From assembly GCA_963921425.1 (NCBI GenBank), contig OY992837.1, positions 3,507,896 to 3,571,895 of the forward strand: DNA of 64,000 nt, in the 5' to 3' direction. Below are positions 36,610 to 55,868 of the stretch, piece after piece. The translations under genes and the position numbers were made by a program. Positions within the stretch are counted from its first letter, which is position 1; every line of letters starts with the position of its first letter. Under the pieces are notes generated by a model that had not been told where the DNA came from, did no database searches, and saw nothing but the letters and a program-made list of their open reading frames with translations. Source of the DNA: Dryas octopetala (lineage: Eukaryota; Streptophyta; Magnoliopsida; Rosales; Rosaceae).

Positions 36610-37770
36610 ATGCGTCCGTAACTTTAGAGTATCCTTTTCACTTGAAATCTCCAAACAAGCAGGTAACCCAATCATGATCATGCTGGCGCACATATCCGGA
36701 GGGCACCCGAGATGTGTTCCCCACGCCTTGGCCAACATCTGCCCCATCTCAACAACAGCTTCATGATTCCTCTTCTTAATGCCCTCAATGCCGCCTTCAA
36801 ACCTATTGACAAATTCCAAAACCGAAGGCACCACCAGTTGAGGGCTATAATCCCTTGTCCCAATCCAAGCACTTTCTATGGCCAACCCATTACCATACTC
36901 ATGAGAAACAACAGGATGGTGCAACTCTGCACACTTGGGGGACCTCTTACAATACAAAAACGCAATAGCCGGCGGGCAAAAGAACCACTTATGCAAATTG
37001 CTAGTATAATAATCAGCGCCAATTTCCTTCATATCAACCTCAGTACAACCAATACTATGAGCAGCATCAACAAAAACCTGGTCAACCCCCTCTTCCCTAC
37101 AAATCTCAACCAACTGTTTAACAGGTATAACCACACAAGGCATTGAAGTAATATGATCAATCACAACTAACCTAACCCTCCTACCATTGGCCTTCCCTCT
37201 CTCCAAAGCTTTTCTAAATTCAGTGATTATCTCATCATTAGAATTCAAAGGAAAAGGCAAAGGGACTTCAATCACATACCCACCAGCACGCGTCACGTAA
37301 GCCTCAATCGACTTCTTGACAGCACCATAAGCATAATGAAGCATAACCACCGCATCCCCTTTATCGAATTTGCTCTCGGAGAACCCCCAGGCGGCCTGCT
37401 GGAGCACTATGGCGGCGGCGGTGGTGGCGTTGTCCACGATCGAGACCTCGTCAACGTGTTCAGCATTGATGAGCTTCTGGATTATGGTTCTGGAGTGGTG
37501 GATGCCCTTTTTGAGCTCGTTAAAGTAGAAGTGGTCGGGTTGGGCGAGGTACTTGAGCTGCCATCGCCGCTGAGCTTTGATAATTGAGTCAGGGCAGGAG
37601 CCAAAGCTGCCGTTGTTGATTCGGGTGATATTGGGGTCATGGTGGGAGAACTCGGAGGCGATTTCGGAGGCTGTGATGAAATTGGGGGAGAGTTTGGGCT
37701 TCTTGGGTACGTGGGTCTTGCTGTCGCCGTTGAGAGTGTGGTTGTGGTGGTTGTTGGGGGAGGAGGCCAT
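36610..37770 (-). CDS. LCD: L-cysteine desulfhydrase-like PLP enzyme, 3' end lost in gap
   Basis: The first 387 residues are present, starting at ATG 37770; the coding sequence runs into the N gap ~60-75 residues before the expected end. It is a fold-type I PLP enzyme of the plant L-cysteine desulfhydrase/aminotransferase class V type, which releases H2S, pyruvate and ammonia from cysteine (family knowledge). Visible motifs are INNGSFGSCP near the N-terminus (46-60), FVDAAHSIG with the cofactor-contacting Asp (D235) and His238, and the PLP lysine K261 in SNLHKWFF. The 5' UTR has a GA microsatellite (37901-37937) and two AAACCCTAA-type telo-box motifs just before the ATG. Subcellular location is not clear from the N-terminus. 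Confidence 0.87.
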
Positions 37771-37897
37771 TGGGAATTAGGGTTTTGGTGGGTTAGGGTT
37801 TCAAGGGGTTGATGAAATTGAAGAAGAGCATGAAATGAGAGAGAAGGAGAGAGAGGAGTGTGTGGGTGTTTGTGGGAGTGTGGTGTATGATTGGTGG

Positions 37898-37939
<42 letters not shown>

Positions 37940-38521
37940 ATTAATTAGGTAATAATTAATTAAAATTTTAATTGGGGAAAATGAAATGGGACAAGTGGGT
38001 TGCATTGGAGGTGCCATTAACTGAATTAACTAGTCAGGTGGCGCCAAATAAGACACACTCATCACTCAACTGACTATTTCCATTTGTTTGGTTTAATACC
38101 CACGTGACATGCACGTGAGTTCCCACCTGCAATTTTTTTTTCTTTCTTTTTCCCAGTACAGTGATTTTCTTTCTTGATTTTACTGATTAGAATAAGAGCT
38201 TTTGCTTTTGAGTCAAAAGTCCAAACCCAATCCCAACAGGTATTTACTATTTAATTTCTCAACTTTTGAAAAGTATTAGCTATGAATTTCAACCCAATAA
38301 AGAATTGTGGGTGTGGAACTTGAAAGAGATCAATCCATGTCACCAGTTTTACTTCTCAGTTTCTCACTCACTTTTTAAGCAGACCCGTCAGACACTAAAA
38401 CTCTCCAGGAAAGGAGAGGACACTTACTGTGGCATTGAGGCAGGTTTTATCACTTTATGGGTCTGCATAGGCAGGATAATGATTACTAACACTATTAATT
38501 ATGATGAACTCATTTTATTTT
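37771..38521. other. Promoter region of the desulfhydrase-like gene
   Basis: Includes the GA repeat at 37901-37937 and paired CACGTG-like bases (CCACGTGACATGCACGTG, 38100-38117) that could act as G-box elements for this minus-strand gene. No coding region seen. Confidence 0.5.
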
Positions 38522-38900
38522 GAGGGATGCTATTTACGCACTTTTTTTTTTTTTTGCACACTTTTTTTTTTTTTTTTCTCTTACACACTCTACACATTCA
38601 TCTCAAATTTAAAACCTCTCAACACACACTCAACTCATTACCAAAATATTCTTATTTCATTACACACTTCATTCTTCTCTGTCTCCACACACCTCCATCA
38701 TCTTTCACAAACTCTCCATTTCTCTATCAACACACACGCACCACCACCCTGCACTATGCACCACTACTCGGCACCAGGCATCACCACCCCGCACCTCTCT
38801 CTCTCTATCCTCTTCTCTGTATGGCGCACAACCACCACCACCACCACCACCCTCTTTTTTCCCCTACCCGAGCCAAAACATCCACCACTACCACCACTTT

Positions 38901-38947
<47 letters not shown>

Positions 38948-39484
38948 AAGCAGACAAAAAAAAAAAGGGTTGCAGGTGGTTTGATAGACCAGTGCCGAAC
39001 CCGTCAATTTTGTTCAGCAGGTAACCGCTGAACAAACCAGGTTTGTTCGACAGTTACATGTCGAACGAAATCGACTGGTTCAGCACTTGTCTGCCGAACC
39101 ACCTGTAACCCTCTTTCTTTCTTTTTTGTTGTCTGCTTGGGCGAGAGAGAGAGAGAGAGAGAAAAAAAGAAGAAGAAGAAGAAGAAGAAGGTGGTAGTGG
39201 TGGTGGCTGTTTTGGCTTAGGTAGGGGGAAGAAGAAGGTGGTGGTGGTAGCTATTTTAGTGGTGCTGTGGTGGTGACTATTTTGGTGGTGCATGCGGAGA
39301 GAGAAAAGGAAGAAGGTGGTCAGTAGTGGCTCAAGTAGGGGGAAGAAGAAAAAGAAAAAGAAAACAGGGGAAAAGGGTGTGAACGAGAGAAAAAGGAGAG
39401 GGGCTGTATGGTTTTTTTTTTAGAATTTTTTTTTAATAGAGGTGTGCAAAAAGAAAAAAAAAAGATGTGCAAATAGTAACTCTC
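38522..39484. mobile_element. Foldback (long inverted repeat) element, ~963 bp
   Basis: The two halves are inverted copies about a centre near 39039: ends GAGGGATGCTATTT / AAATAGTAACTCTC, then poly-T with GCACAC, ACC-rich and CT tracts, CCCAAGCAGACA mirrored by TGTCTGCTTGGG, and GGTTGCAGGTGGTT mirrored by AACCACCTGTAACC. The left arm is longer (~517 versus ~445 bp). An 8-bp direct repeat TTTATTTT flanks it (38514-38521 and 39485-39492), although the flanks are low complexity. There is no transposase, so it is a non-autonomous DNA transposon or foldback element. ORFs inside are microsatellite artefacts. Confidence 0.78.
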
Positions 39485-40766
39485 TTTATTTTTGTGTTAT
39501 GTCGAATGGCTAATGTTTGGTACCGGTTGTACTTTGGTTTCTAATTTTCTATTCATTTTCGTTTTTAGTCCACAATAAAATAACCAATAACAGTATGTGT
39601 GCTTGCTTAAGATTTTGAATTTTTGGTGTAGGCTCCATCGTCTTATTATTGTTTTTCAGCTGAAATTCCGCTGCTAATTTGCCAAAACATGAAGACAATG
39701 TTCACTCATTCGTCTTTATTCCTCATCACAAGTGGGACAAGTAATGGGTTCCGTTTGCGTTAGGTCCCAAATCCCTTTCAAAAAACCAGGATATATTCAA
39801 GGATCATTGAACCAACGATAGTGATGTGTAACCCACAGTCCCACATGTGTAAACTTTGGGCTCAAACTAGTCACAGGCTCTTTCCTTGCTTTTTGGGTTG
39901 AGTTCTTTTGGGCTTGAACATGCACTGGGCTTCGTGCTATCAAGGTGAATGTGGGATATGAAATACCGAGTCTCAACTCTCCTAACTCTCCCTCATGGTG
40001 ATCACGTGGCCTAACACTTGATGAGAAAGATAAAAACAATGGGTGTATACACCCACTGCATAGATGTTTTTACTCCTCTCTGATACTTCCTCTTCATATT
40101 AGTGTTCTTATTGCATTTCCTGGCAAGGCAAGGTCAGTTCTCATATAATGCCATTGATGGACTCCATGCATTCACTTTCGATCAACAGTGACATCGATAA
40201 GTTTGTATTTTTACTGCATACTAGGGCTGCTCTGATGCTAGGGCCAACAAAAAAATGCTACAATACTAGACTGATATGTTAGTGTACCTTATAGATATGC
40301 AAGAGACTTCAAACAAAGGCATTCGCTAACCTACAAATTCTTTGAGCATTCACGGGCACAGGAGAAACATGTTTGCATATGCTCATTTCAGGAGAGAAAA
40401 AGCTTAGAGTTCCGTTGTACGGTATCCTGTGAAAAATTGAAAATGGCAGGAAGAAGATTTTTTTGTTTTGTGGAAATTGTTGATGTTCTCAATCAATTTG
40501 CAGCACCTCAAACTAGTTAGGTCAGGTGGAAATGTATAATGAGAACCAACAATGACCATAGGGATCTTATGGCTATCATATAAGGAAGACAACAAAGTAT
40601 TATGCAAGAAAAGCATCTCCTTAATCCTGTTCATTTCATAATCAATGGTGCATCCCTTTCAAAGCAAAATGTCTAGCATTCAACAAAACATCCTTCTTGA
40701 AATCAATCCAATATAACAAATCAGCAGAACTTACTCAACAGCAATACAACCTTCATGAGTTTAGTG
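39485..40766. other. Spacer downstream of the 96-aa membrane-protein gene
   Basis: AT-rich, with several TGGGCT/TGGGCC motifs around 39850-39930. The last ~150 bases probably contain the 3' UTR of the small membrane-protein gene. No gene recognised. Confidence 0.45.
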
Positions 40767-41299
40767 CTACTTTTTCTTGTCATAAGTAGCTATGTTTTGG
40801 GGTTCACACTCCGGACTAAATAAGCGGACCAGCAAAGCTGTGGAGGAGCTCACAGATACTGCTCCACAAGCTGCCCACCGAAGACTCCTAGGAACTGTGA
40901 TTCTGGGACCTGCAAGAGCATAGAAAACACATATGCTATGACTTCTTTCCCATCAATTAGAATGGATGAAATTACAGCTATTTTATAAGTTATTCAACAT
41001 GGAAGAACAAAAGCTTCAGCAAAAGCATATCTGCTTATGGCTTAAACTTGGCATTGGCATTAGATCATAAGGATCAAGAATCAAACATGCGACATTGACA
41101 TGGCATTGAAACAACAAGAAGAAAGTCATAACTAGCAGAAGTAGAACAGACCATAATGCAATCTACAAAGAATCCAGAATCCCAATCCTCCTCCAACAGT
41201 GAAAATCCCAGCAGTCTGTCTCATCAATCTGGAACAAGGTTTTGAGTCCGACCTCATCAGCTCGCCATCTGAAAACCCAAAAAAGCGCCTCAACGCCAT
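40767..41299 (-). CDS. Small plant-specific membrane protein, 2 exons, 96 aa
   Basis: Exons 41299-41152 and 40909-40767 (291 nt) join in phase 1 across a 242-bp GT-AG intron. The protein begins MALRRFFGFSDGELMRSDSK and has two hydrophobic stretches: TAGIFTVGGGLGFWILCRL (~29-47) and WAACGAVSVSSSTALLVRLF (~60-79). It ends in a hydrophilic tail SPECEPQNIATYDKKK. The fit of both exons into one charged-hydrophobic-charged protein supports a real gene. It resembles uncharacterised small plant proteins with two membrane spans; function unknown. An untranslated 5' exon probably lies at ~41755-41870, ending at an AAAAG|GTAATT donor. Confidence 0.75.
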
Positions 41300-47256
<5,957 letters not shown>

Positions 47257-47877
47257 CAACCATACCATTCGGGTTCTGTGTATCTTGTGATCTTCGGAAA
47301 CTATTAAGATGGTGATGTTATCGATTGTGAATTTGTGATCAAATGATGTATCATATTTGACTCCCTCCCCTGATGCTTTATAATAATGTATAGAATATAG
47401 ATGGCTTTTTATCTATATTTCTTATTTTCTTAAATTCCTTTTGCAGTTTTATTGGAGGTGTTCAATAAACAAAATGAAACATTTACGGAACTTGCTCTCA
47501 TGAAACATATATAGCTGTAAATATTGCAATATATTGACAAACAACAATGACATAATGAAGTAATATCACAAAAGCTGATTTAGCCATCAAGGCGAGGGGG
47601 CATAACTTTTATTAAACGGAGCATGATTTATCCTCATAAACAATAGTCCTGCAATAATCATAATAAATAATGTTTATAAACCAATAATTCATATCCATCA
47701 ACATTTGTAACTTCGATTGGTAAACCTATAAAAATGATCTTTTCTCTCATGCATCACAATTCACAACTGCGTATAACTCCTGGCATAGATAACATAAACT
47801 ACATAATCATGAAGAAGGCAATGTAAAGCTTTATAAGGTACAAAGCTGATGAGCAGTTTCAGCGGGTGCTATGTCAC
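47257..47877. other. Spacer between convergent genes
   Basis: Contains the 3' UTRs of the aspartic protease (+) and the G-patch protein (-). No further gene seen. Confidence 0.6.
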
Positions 47878-50366
<2,489 letters not shown>

Positions 50367-51613
50367 TACGCTTTACCTAAACCATTATAAACCAACAAAA
50401 AATGAAAACTCCAATTCCAAGGGAATGGCTAAACTTATTCAGTTCAGAACAGAAGACATAAATAAAGCATGCATTGTAGTATTAAAACTGCATCATTCTG
50501 GGTAGCACCAACACCACTTCAGGGCGTTGAGCCACAGTAATAGATACTCTTGTAAAATTGTAATAATTAGTTCAGGAACCAGAATAAAAGGAAATTACTT
50601 ATTTTCATTTTAAGAAACAATAGCTAATGTGGTAAAACCTACTGACCAGCTGTTTGATTGCAAAGAAAACTTATAAAACACAATGAAAGGTAATGTGTCA
50701 ATCTCCAATTTTCTTTTTGTCTAATCTTAGGTAAATCACTTCATATTAGCTAAATAGCTCAGCTTGAACCAATAAGAGCAGAAACTAAAATTCATCTCAT
50801 TAAATTTAGTCAATTAAATTTCTAAGATTCCAGATATAAATCCTATTTTCTAATTATACCTTTACCCAGTAATCAAACAAGCAACAACCATAATTATAGC
50901 ATATTACAAATATCTTCAATATGCCTTATGTTTACAAACCATTGCAAACTATACTAGAACCAAAACAAAAACAGGTTAATGAGTATTTTCAGTAACTTCC
51001 ATAGGTTTCAGACCAATTCCGGCAAAGGGTTTTCAGGGAAATCAAATTCCCAGCTAGGAAAAGAGTATGGCATGCAAGATTGAATGAACACTCAAATTAA
51101 GCTTAAACAAAAAAAACTAGTAAACGAAAGCTAATGATTTCTTCAAAATGGGTCCAAAACTCATTTCAACAATCATGTAAACATGAATAATTTCGACTAG
51201 TTTAAATAACAATTAGATAAGAAGCCCCAGATTAATAAATCTAAATAGGCCGTGATTAGCGAGTAAAAGTGGTCAGGGAAGAATCAAATCAAGATATTAG
51301 GATACATAATATTTATTGAATTCAGTAGAAATTACCTCGAATCAAACAGAGAACGGAAATTTCTTAGCGAATAAGAGAAACAAATCTACTTCGGATCTCG
51401 TATTGTACTAGCTCTGTTTCTGAATCTTTGCGATTGGTCTAACAAACAAGTTATTATTAATAAATAGTATGGGCTTGGATAGCCCAACTCTAGCTAGATG
51501 GGCTTGTAACCAAAAAAGGGGCGGGTGGAACATTGTTTTGAAATTGATTGGATGCGGGTTGCGGTTATGCCCCCTATTTATTTATATATATATATAGAGG
51601 AGTGCTTTAAAAT

Positions 51614-51980
51614 TAACTGATTAGTAAATTAATACGAAGCTAATCATGTTTTTAGGACCACCACATAACTAATATCATAATCCGAACCGTCAATTATTTA
51701 GGTCATACTTCAAAGATCATCATTGCAAAAAATCAACTAAATTGGAAATTATGTAGTCATCTAATTCAGATCAAATAAATAGACGATCAGTGTTTTCGAT
51801 AAAAGTATAGAAATAGTTGTTGTTATAATCAAATGACTAAATGACTTCCAATTTTGGAGATTTTTTACAGGGATGATCTTTGAAATATGGCCTAAAAAAT
51901 AGACGGTTCCGATTTTAAGATTACATTGTGCAGTGGGTTCAACATGATAGTTAGTTTTGTATTAACTTACTAACAAGTTA
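51614..51980. mobile_element. MITE with ~150-bp inverted arms
   Basis: The left arm (TAACTGATTAGTAAATTAAT...) and the reverse complement of the right arm (TAACTTGTTAGTAAGTTAAT...) agree over ~150 bases, including GAACCGTC, TTTCAAAGATCATC-like and AAATTGGAA blocks. The core includes GATCAAATAAATAGACGATC and TTTTCGATAAAA, as in the element at 403. No coding capacity. Confidence 0.75.
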
Positions 51981-52119
51981 GTTTTATAGTTAATTAGCTA
52001 ATAAGAAAATATATTATTTTAATTAGTTTTATAGTCAATTCTTGTATATATATATTATTTTGATTAGTAGTGTTTTATAGTTAATTAGCTAATAAGAAAA
52101 TATGACTAAATCGTAAATC

Positions 52120-52345
52120 GTTTAATCAAATATTAATAATTTAATTGTGCTCAAATAAATTGACGAACACAAATTTTTTGTATAAAATATTGAAATGATT
52201 ATAATGATAATTAAATAGATAAATAATTTATGATTACAATAATTTTGTACAAAGTTGATATTTGGATGGGGACTTAAAAAATAAACGATTCGAATGATAA
52301 AGATTACGTTATATAATGAGCGTAATATGTAAATTAATAACACCA
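52120..52345. mobile_element. Degraded relative of the 51.6-kb MITE
   Basis: It carries the same core in decayed form: CTCAAATAAATTGACGAACA, then AAATTTTTTGTATAAAA, and a right-arm-like block with AAAAAATAAACGATTCGAAT and AAAGATTACGTTATATAATG. The ends are not identifiable. Confidence 0.45.
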
Positions 52346-55300
52346 CATGATAACAATGTTATAGTCACACCAAAAAATTTCTAATGCCGACGGCAATTAG
52401 TTGTTTCCTACTCAAACACCAAATTTCATTCCAATTGGAATTTGGATCTCCTTAATTATCCTTTCCTTGGGGTGGACAATCCTAATAAACAAAAAATTGG
52501 AAAGCGATCAAACTCAACCTTAATACAAAGAAAAGTTATTTATACATTTATACCTGACATGTTTCATTTATGAATAAGAGGTTATGCATAAGAGGGTTTA
52601 TATACAAAGACTTGTTTGTAACAACCCCTATAACCCTTTTTTTTCTTGTTAACAAAGTGTTTTCTCTTTTTACTTCATTTTGATCAAGATTTGTGTAAGG
52701 AAAATATTGCCCAAGACTTATACACGTACATACCAATTATAGTCTTAACAACCTTTACTGAGCAGCGGGACATAATGCTCAATAAAGTGAAAACCTTTAA
52801 TATGATGTATGATGAATCCGGGTAGGAGTTTGTCTAGCTCTATAGTTGTTTTGTAACGAAAAATTATAAAAAGTTAGTAACATTTCTATGTGTTGTTTTA
52901 AAATAAGATCTTAAAATTTAAAGGTGATGATACTCACATCAAACCTCAAAGTGGTATTGCATGGTCTTACACTCTTGCGTCTGTAATGTAAAAAAAAAAA
53001 AAAAAAAAAGACAGAGAAAAAAAAAGAGAATTGAGGAAATGGACGGACTCAAATTGTTTAGTTTCCTCTAATATCTTATACTTGGTTCAATTCAAAATAT
53101 GCAATTAGTATGTACATAAAAATTTTAATATGATAAAATTTTCTCTTTGTGCATTTATAGTTTGCTATCACATCGAAAGTAGACACTGTAAAAAAAAAAT
53201 CATGTAAGAGAAGTGAATTGACATTTACGTTCGTAACAACCCACTCTATTTTCATATATCCAGCATGAAAATTTAATAGTGCAATTATCTGCTGAAAGTA
53301 TGGCTATGAAACAAGCATATTCTACCGCTCGATCTTTCACAACTGACAGAAGAGAGATCACATGGTAAAGAGAAATAAAATACGAATGATAGTTTAAAGA
53401 GAGATAGGTAAGGGGTCTAGTTTAGAGGGAGAGGAGTGGATGATTTACTAATTTACTACTTTTATTTTCCTATATGCAATTATCATATTCAAACTAACAA
53501 ATAACTTAATAAGAACAAGCGCGCATATAATAAAGAGACCACATGAAAAACAATTTAATAAAACTTGGGAGCTGGATCTATCTTCTCATATCACACTTTA
53601 ATTTTCATTCAAGTCTAGCATGATTGATACAAAACAGTAAAGAATCTCTTTTCTTTCTTGCTGTATTGCCCCAGCAACACTACATACAATATTCTTCTAG
53701 TTTCATATTAAGTGCATAACTGTCTTTCTTTTAATCTTTGAATGTGACGGGTTCACCTTCTTCTCTTAGATTATAAAATGATAATCACCGTTGAGTGTGG
53801 TGGTATACGATGTGAAGTTTATATTATAGAAGCTAGGACTCGGTATAAAGCACTCATAGAGTTTTGTGTATTAAAAATCAAGATTAATTGCCAGCCTATG
53901 AGCACCTCAATCTAGAACTGCTTCTTAATTTAGAGTGTATCCTGCCTAACTTTTTTGGTACCACTCAATCACTCATTTGCCAAACCAAAATCATTTGTTT
54001 TGATTGCTTAATCAAGAATTAACCAACGTGTCAACAAACTAATACTTAAGAATTTCAGGGCCACCCACCACCCACATTGATCTTTAAAACAATTTTGTAC
54101 TTTGAAAATCAAGCATGATTCTCTGCTCACAAAGAATTAAAATTGTATGAACTTTAATTAATCAATGTGATTTACAGCAAGAAACCATTATTTTAGTGAC
54201 TTGAAAAGCATGTGGGAATAAAAGTTCCGTGCTTCATAATATAAAGTTGGGGAATGCCAAACTCTAACTCTTATTATTAGTAAGCATTTCTAGATACCTT
54301 AAAGCTAGACAGCTTTCACTCAATGCTACATAAGGAAAAGCTTGGCTTCTGTGCAATTTCAGACCCTTTGATTGCTATAATCAGCAGCTTCTGTCACCAA
54401 TAAGAATTGAAAAACTATGTTATATTGGGTGCATAATGGTCATATGCTATGGTGTTCTCTAACGGCTAATGCAATTGACTGCTTTATGATTGAGCATACC
54501 AGAAGCCTTCGGAGAAGAAAAGGGTTCCAACCTTTGCTTTTGAAACTATAAATTAACTTAACTGCAAATGCATGAACCAAGTTAGTCTAAAAGAAAAAGG
54601 AATTTTGACCAGATATACCTGCTGCATTCTTTAGATTTTATAGTAGCTACCTTTTTTTTTTTTTGCCATAAACAATTTCTTGTATGTCTTATTTTAAAGG
54701 TGAAAGCAAAAATAGTCATTTTTTTTCTTAAGAAAGCCCCACTAATATCATGCCAATTTTACTGTTCATACAAGCAGAATCATAATTTAAACAAGTTTTA
54801 GATCATGAGGGTTATCTTGTGCAGTGTCAAAATCATAGATAGTATCTGTGAATTAAATACATCGTAAAATGCACGCGAATGCAAAGCAAATCAAATCAAA
54901 TTATAAAACACACAGTAAAGTTTCTTGCCTTTCTTTATGCCTCATGTGATGGTAATTTGCATGTACTTGGGAAGCATACTCTGGATAAGACATGGTAATA
55001 ATTGACTGCAGATAACAAAACTAAAAACCCAGCAAAGAGGACATGGTAGGCAGTATTTTTGGCTGATCATCATTAATTGACAATTATATGATGTGGAAGA
55101 TGGAAGTGTAAAAGGTGGGAAGCAATGAATTTTAGGTGCAATATCACTATTACAAGATATATTTTTTTAAATTGTCATGCATGGTCCACGGTAGTACTTA
55201 GAAAAATTAAAGTGCCAATAATATCTTTGAAAGGTGAAGAAAGTGAAGGGAAATACACAAGAAATGCACTGTGAACTTTCAATAAGGCTGTTTAGGTCAA

Positions 55301-55495
55301 TTGCAAAAGCAGAGGACCATAGGAAATATGCCTTTTCTTTTCTCTGGTCTCCAATGTTTTTACCAACAAATTGTCATTTTGTGATCGTGTCCCACATCAG
55401 ATGTGATCTCAACCACACATTATTTTCTTAGCAGTCTGAATCCTCCAGATTCTCTACCCTCCAGTATCATAAACACAAAGGGTACTTTTTCCTAC

Positions 55496-55503
55496 TATAA
55501 ATA
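55496..55503 (+). promoter_or_regulatory. TATA box of the 88-aa gene
   Basis: TATAAATA sits 99 bases before the start codon at 55602, a normal plant spacing for a transcript with a short leader. Confidence 0.6.
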
Positions 55504-55601
55504 CAGGGGTAGCCTCATTGCCACTATAAACCAAATAGAGTCTACATTTGAACTAGCCTTCTTCATCTCAGTTAAGCTTGTGCTTGTTGTGTGTAAGAGT
55601 T

Positions 55602-55868
55602 ATGGGAGGCAACAACAGGCAGAAGAAATCTTCCTTCTCATTCTTCAACTTGTTCAAGTCCGGGAGGCCTCGCAGAGTGGACGACACCAATGAGTATTCA
55701 TATATGAGTGCAGGAAGGGTGTGGCCGAGCGATTATGACAGAGATCGATGCGTAGCTGAGCCTGGAATTGACAACAAAGCTGCTGCTTACATAGACAAAA
55801 TCCACAGAAACATTGTCTCGGAATCTGACTACCAAACCTTAACTGTAAACCCAGCTGCAAGGCCCTAA
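55602..55868 (+). CDS. Small plant-specific protein of unknown function, 88 aa
   Basis: Single exon from ATG 55602 with a clear TATA box upstream. An upstream in-frame extension exists but has no ATG. The N-terminus MGGNNRQKKSSFSFFNLFKS is basic and aromatic. The C-terminal half contains VWPSDYDRDRCVAEPGIDNKAAAYI, a motif (AEPGIDxKAxxFI) I recognise from a family of short uncharacterised plant proteins. No signal peptide or membrane span. The coding-like motif plus promoter support a real gene; the function is unknown. Confidence 0.72.
   Translation: MGGNNRQKKSSFSFFNLFKSGRPRRVDDTNEYSYMSAGRVWPSDYDRDRCVAEPGIDNKAAAYIDKIHRNIVSESDYQTLTVNPAARP

Larger units (their letters stand above)
50367..55601. 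other. Gene-poor AT-rich region with MITEs
   Basis: Starts with the 5' UTR intron and promoter of the G-patch gene (to ~51450). It contains the MITE at 51614-51980 and related AT-rich relics at 52120-52345, a poly-A tract at ~52989-53010, and otherwise unannotatable sequence. The last 300 bases are the promoter of the 88-aa gene. No convincing protein or RNA gene. Confidence 0.5.

Noticed and set aside
36295-37770. Long ORF running through the N gap from the desulfhydrase gene into Copia
   Set aside because: The Ns are translated as X; the part beyond the gap is out of frame with the Copia protein. It is an assembly artefact.
38501-39031. Overlapping ORFs of 165-176 aa in 38.5-39.0 kb
   Set aside because: Composed of His/Thr/Ser/Pro runs from CT, ACC and poly-T tracts inside the foldback element; no protein domain.
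53344-53364. Sequence TGACAGAAGAGAGATCACA resembling miR156
   Set aside because: It differs from miR156 in its 3' third, and no complementary star arm occurs within the next or previous ~150 bases, so no precursor hairpin.
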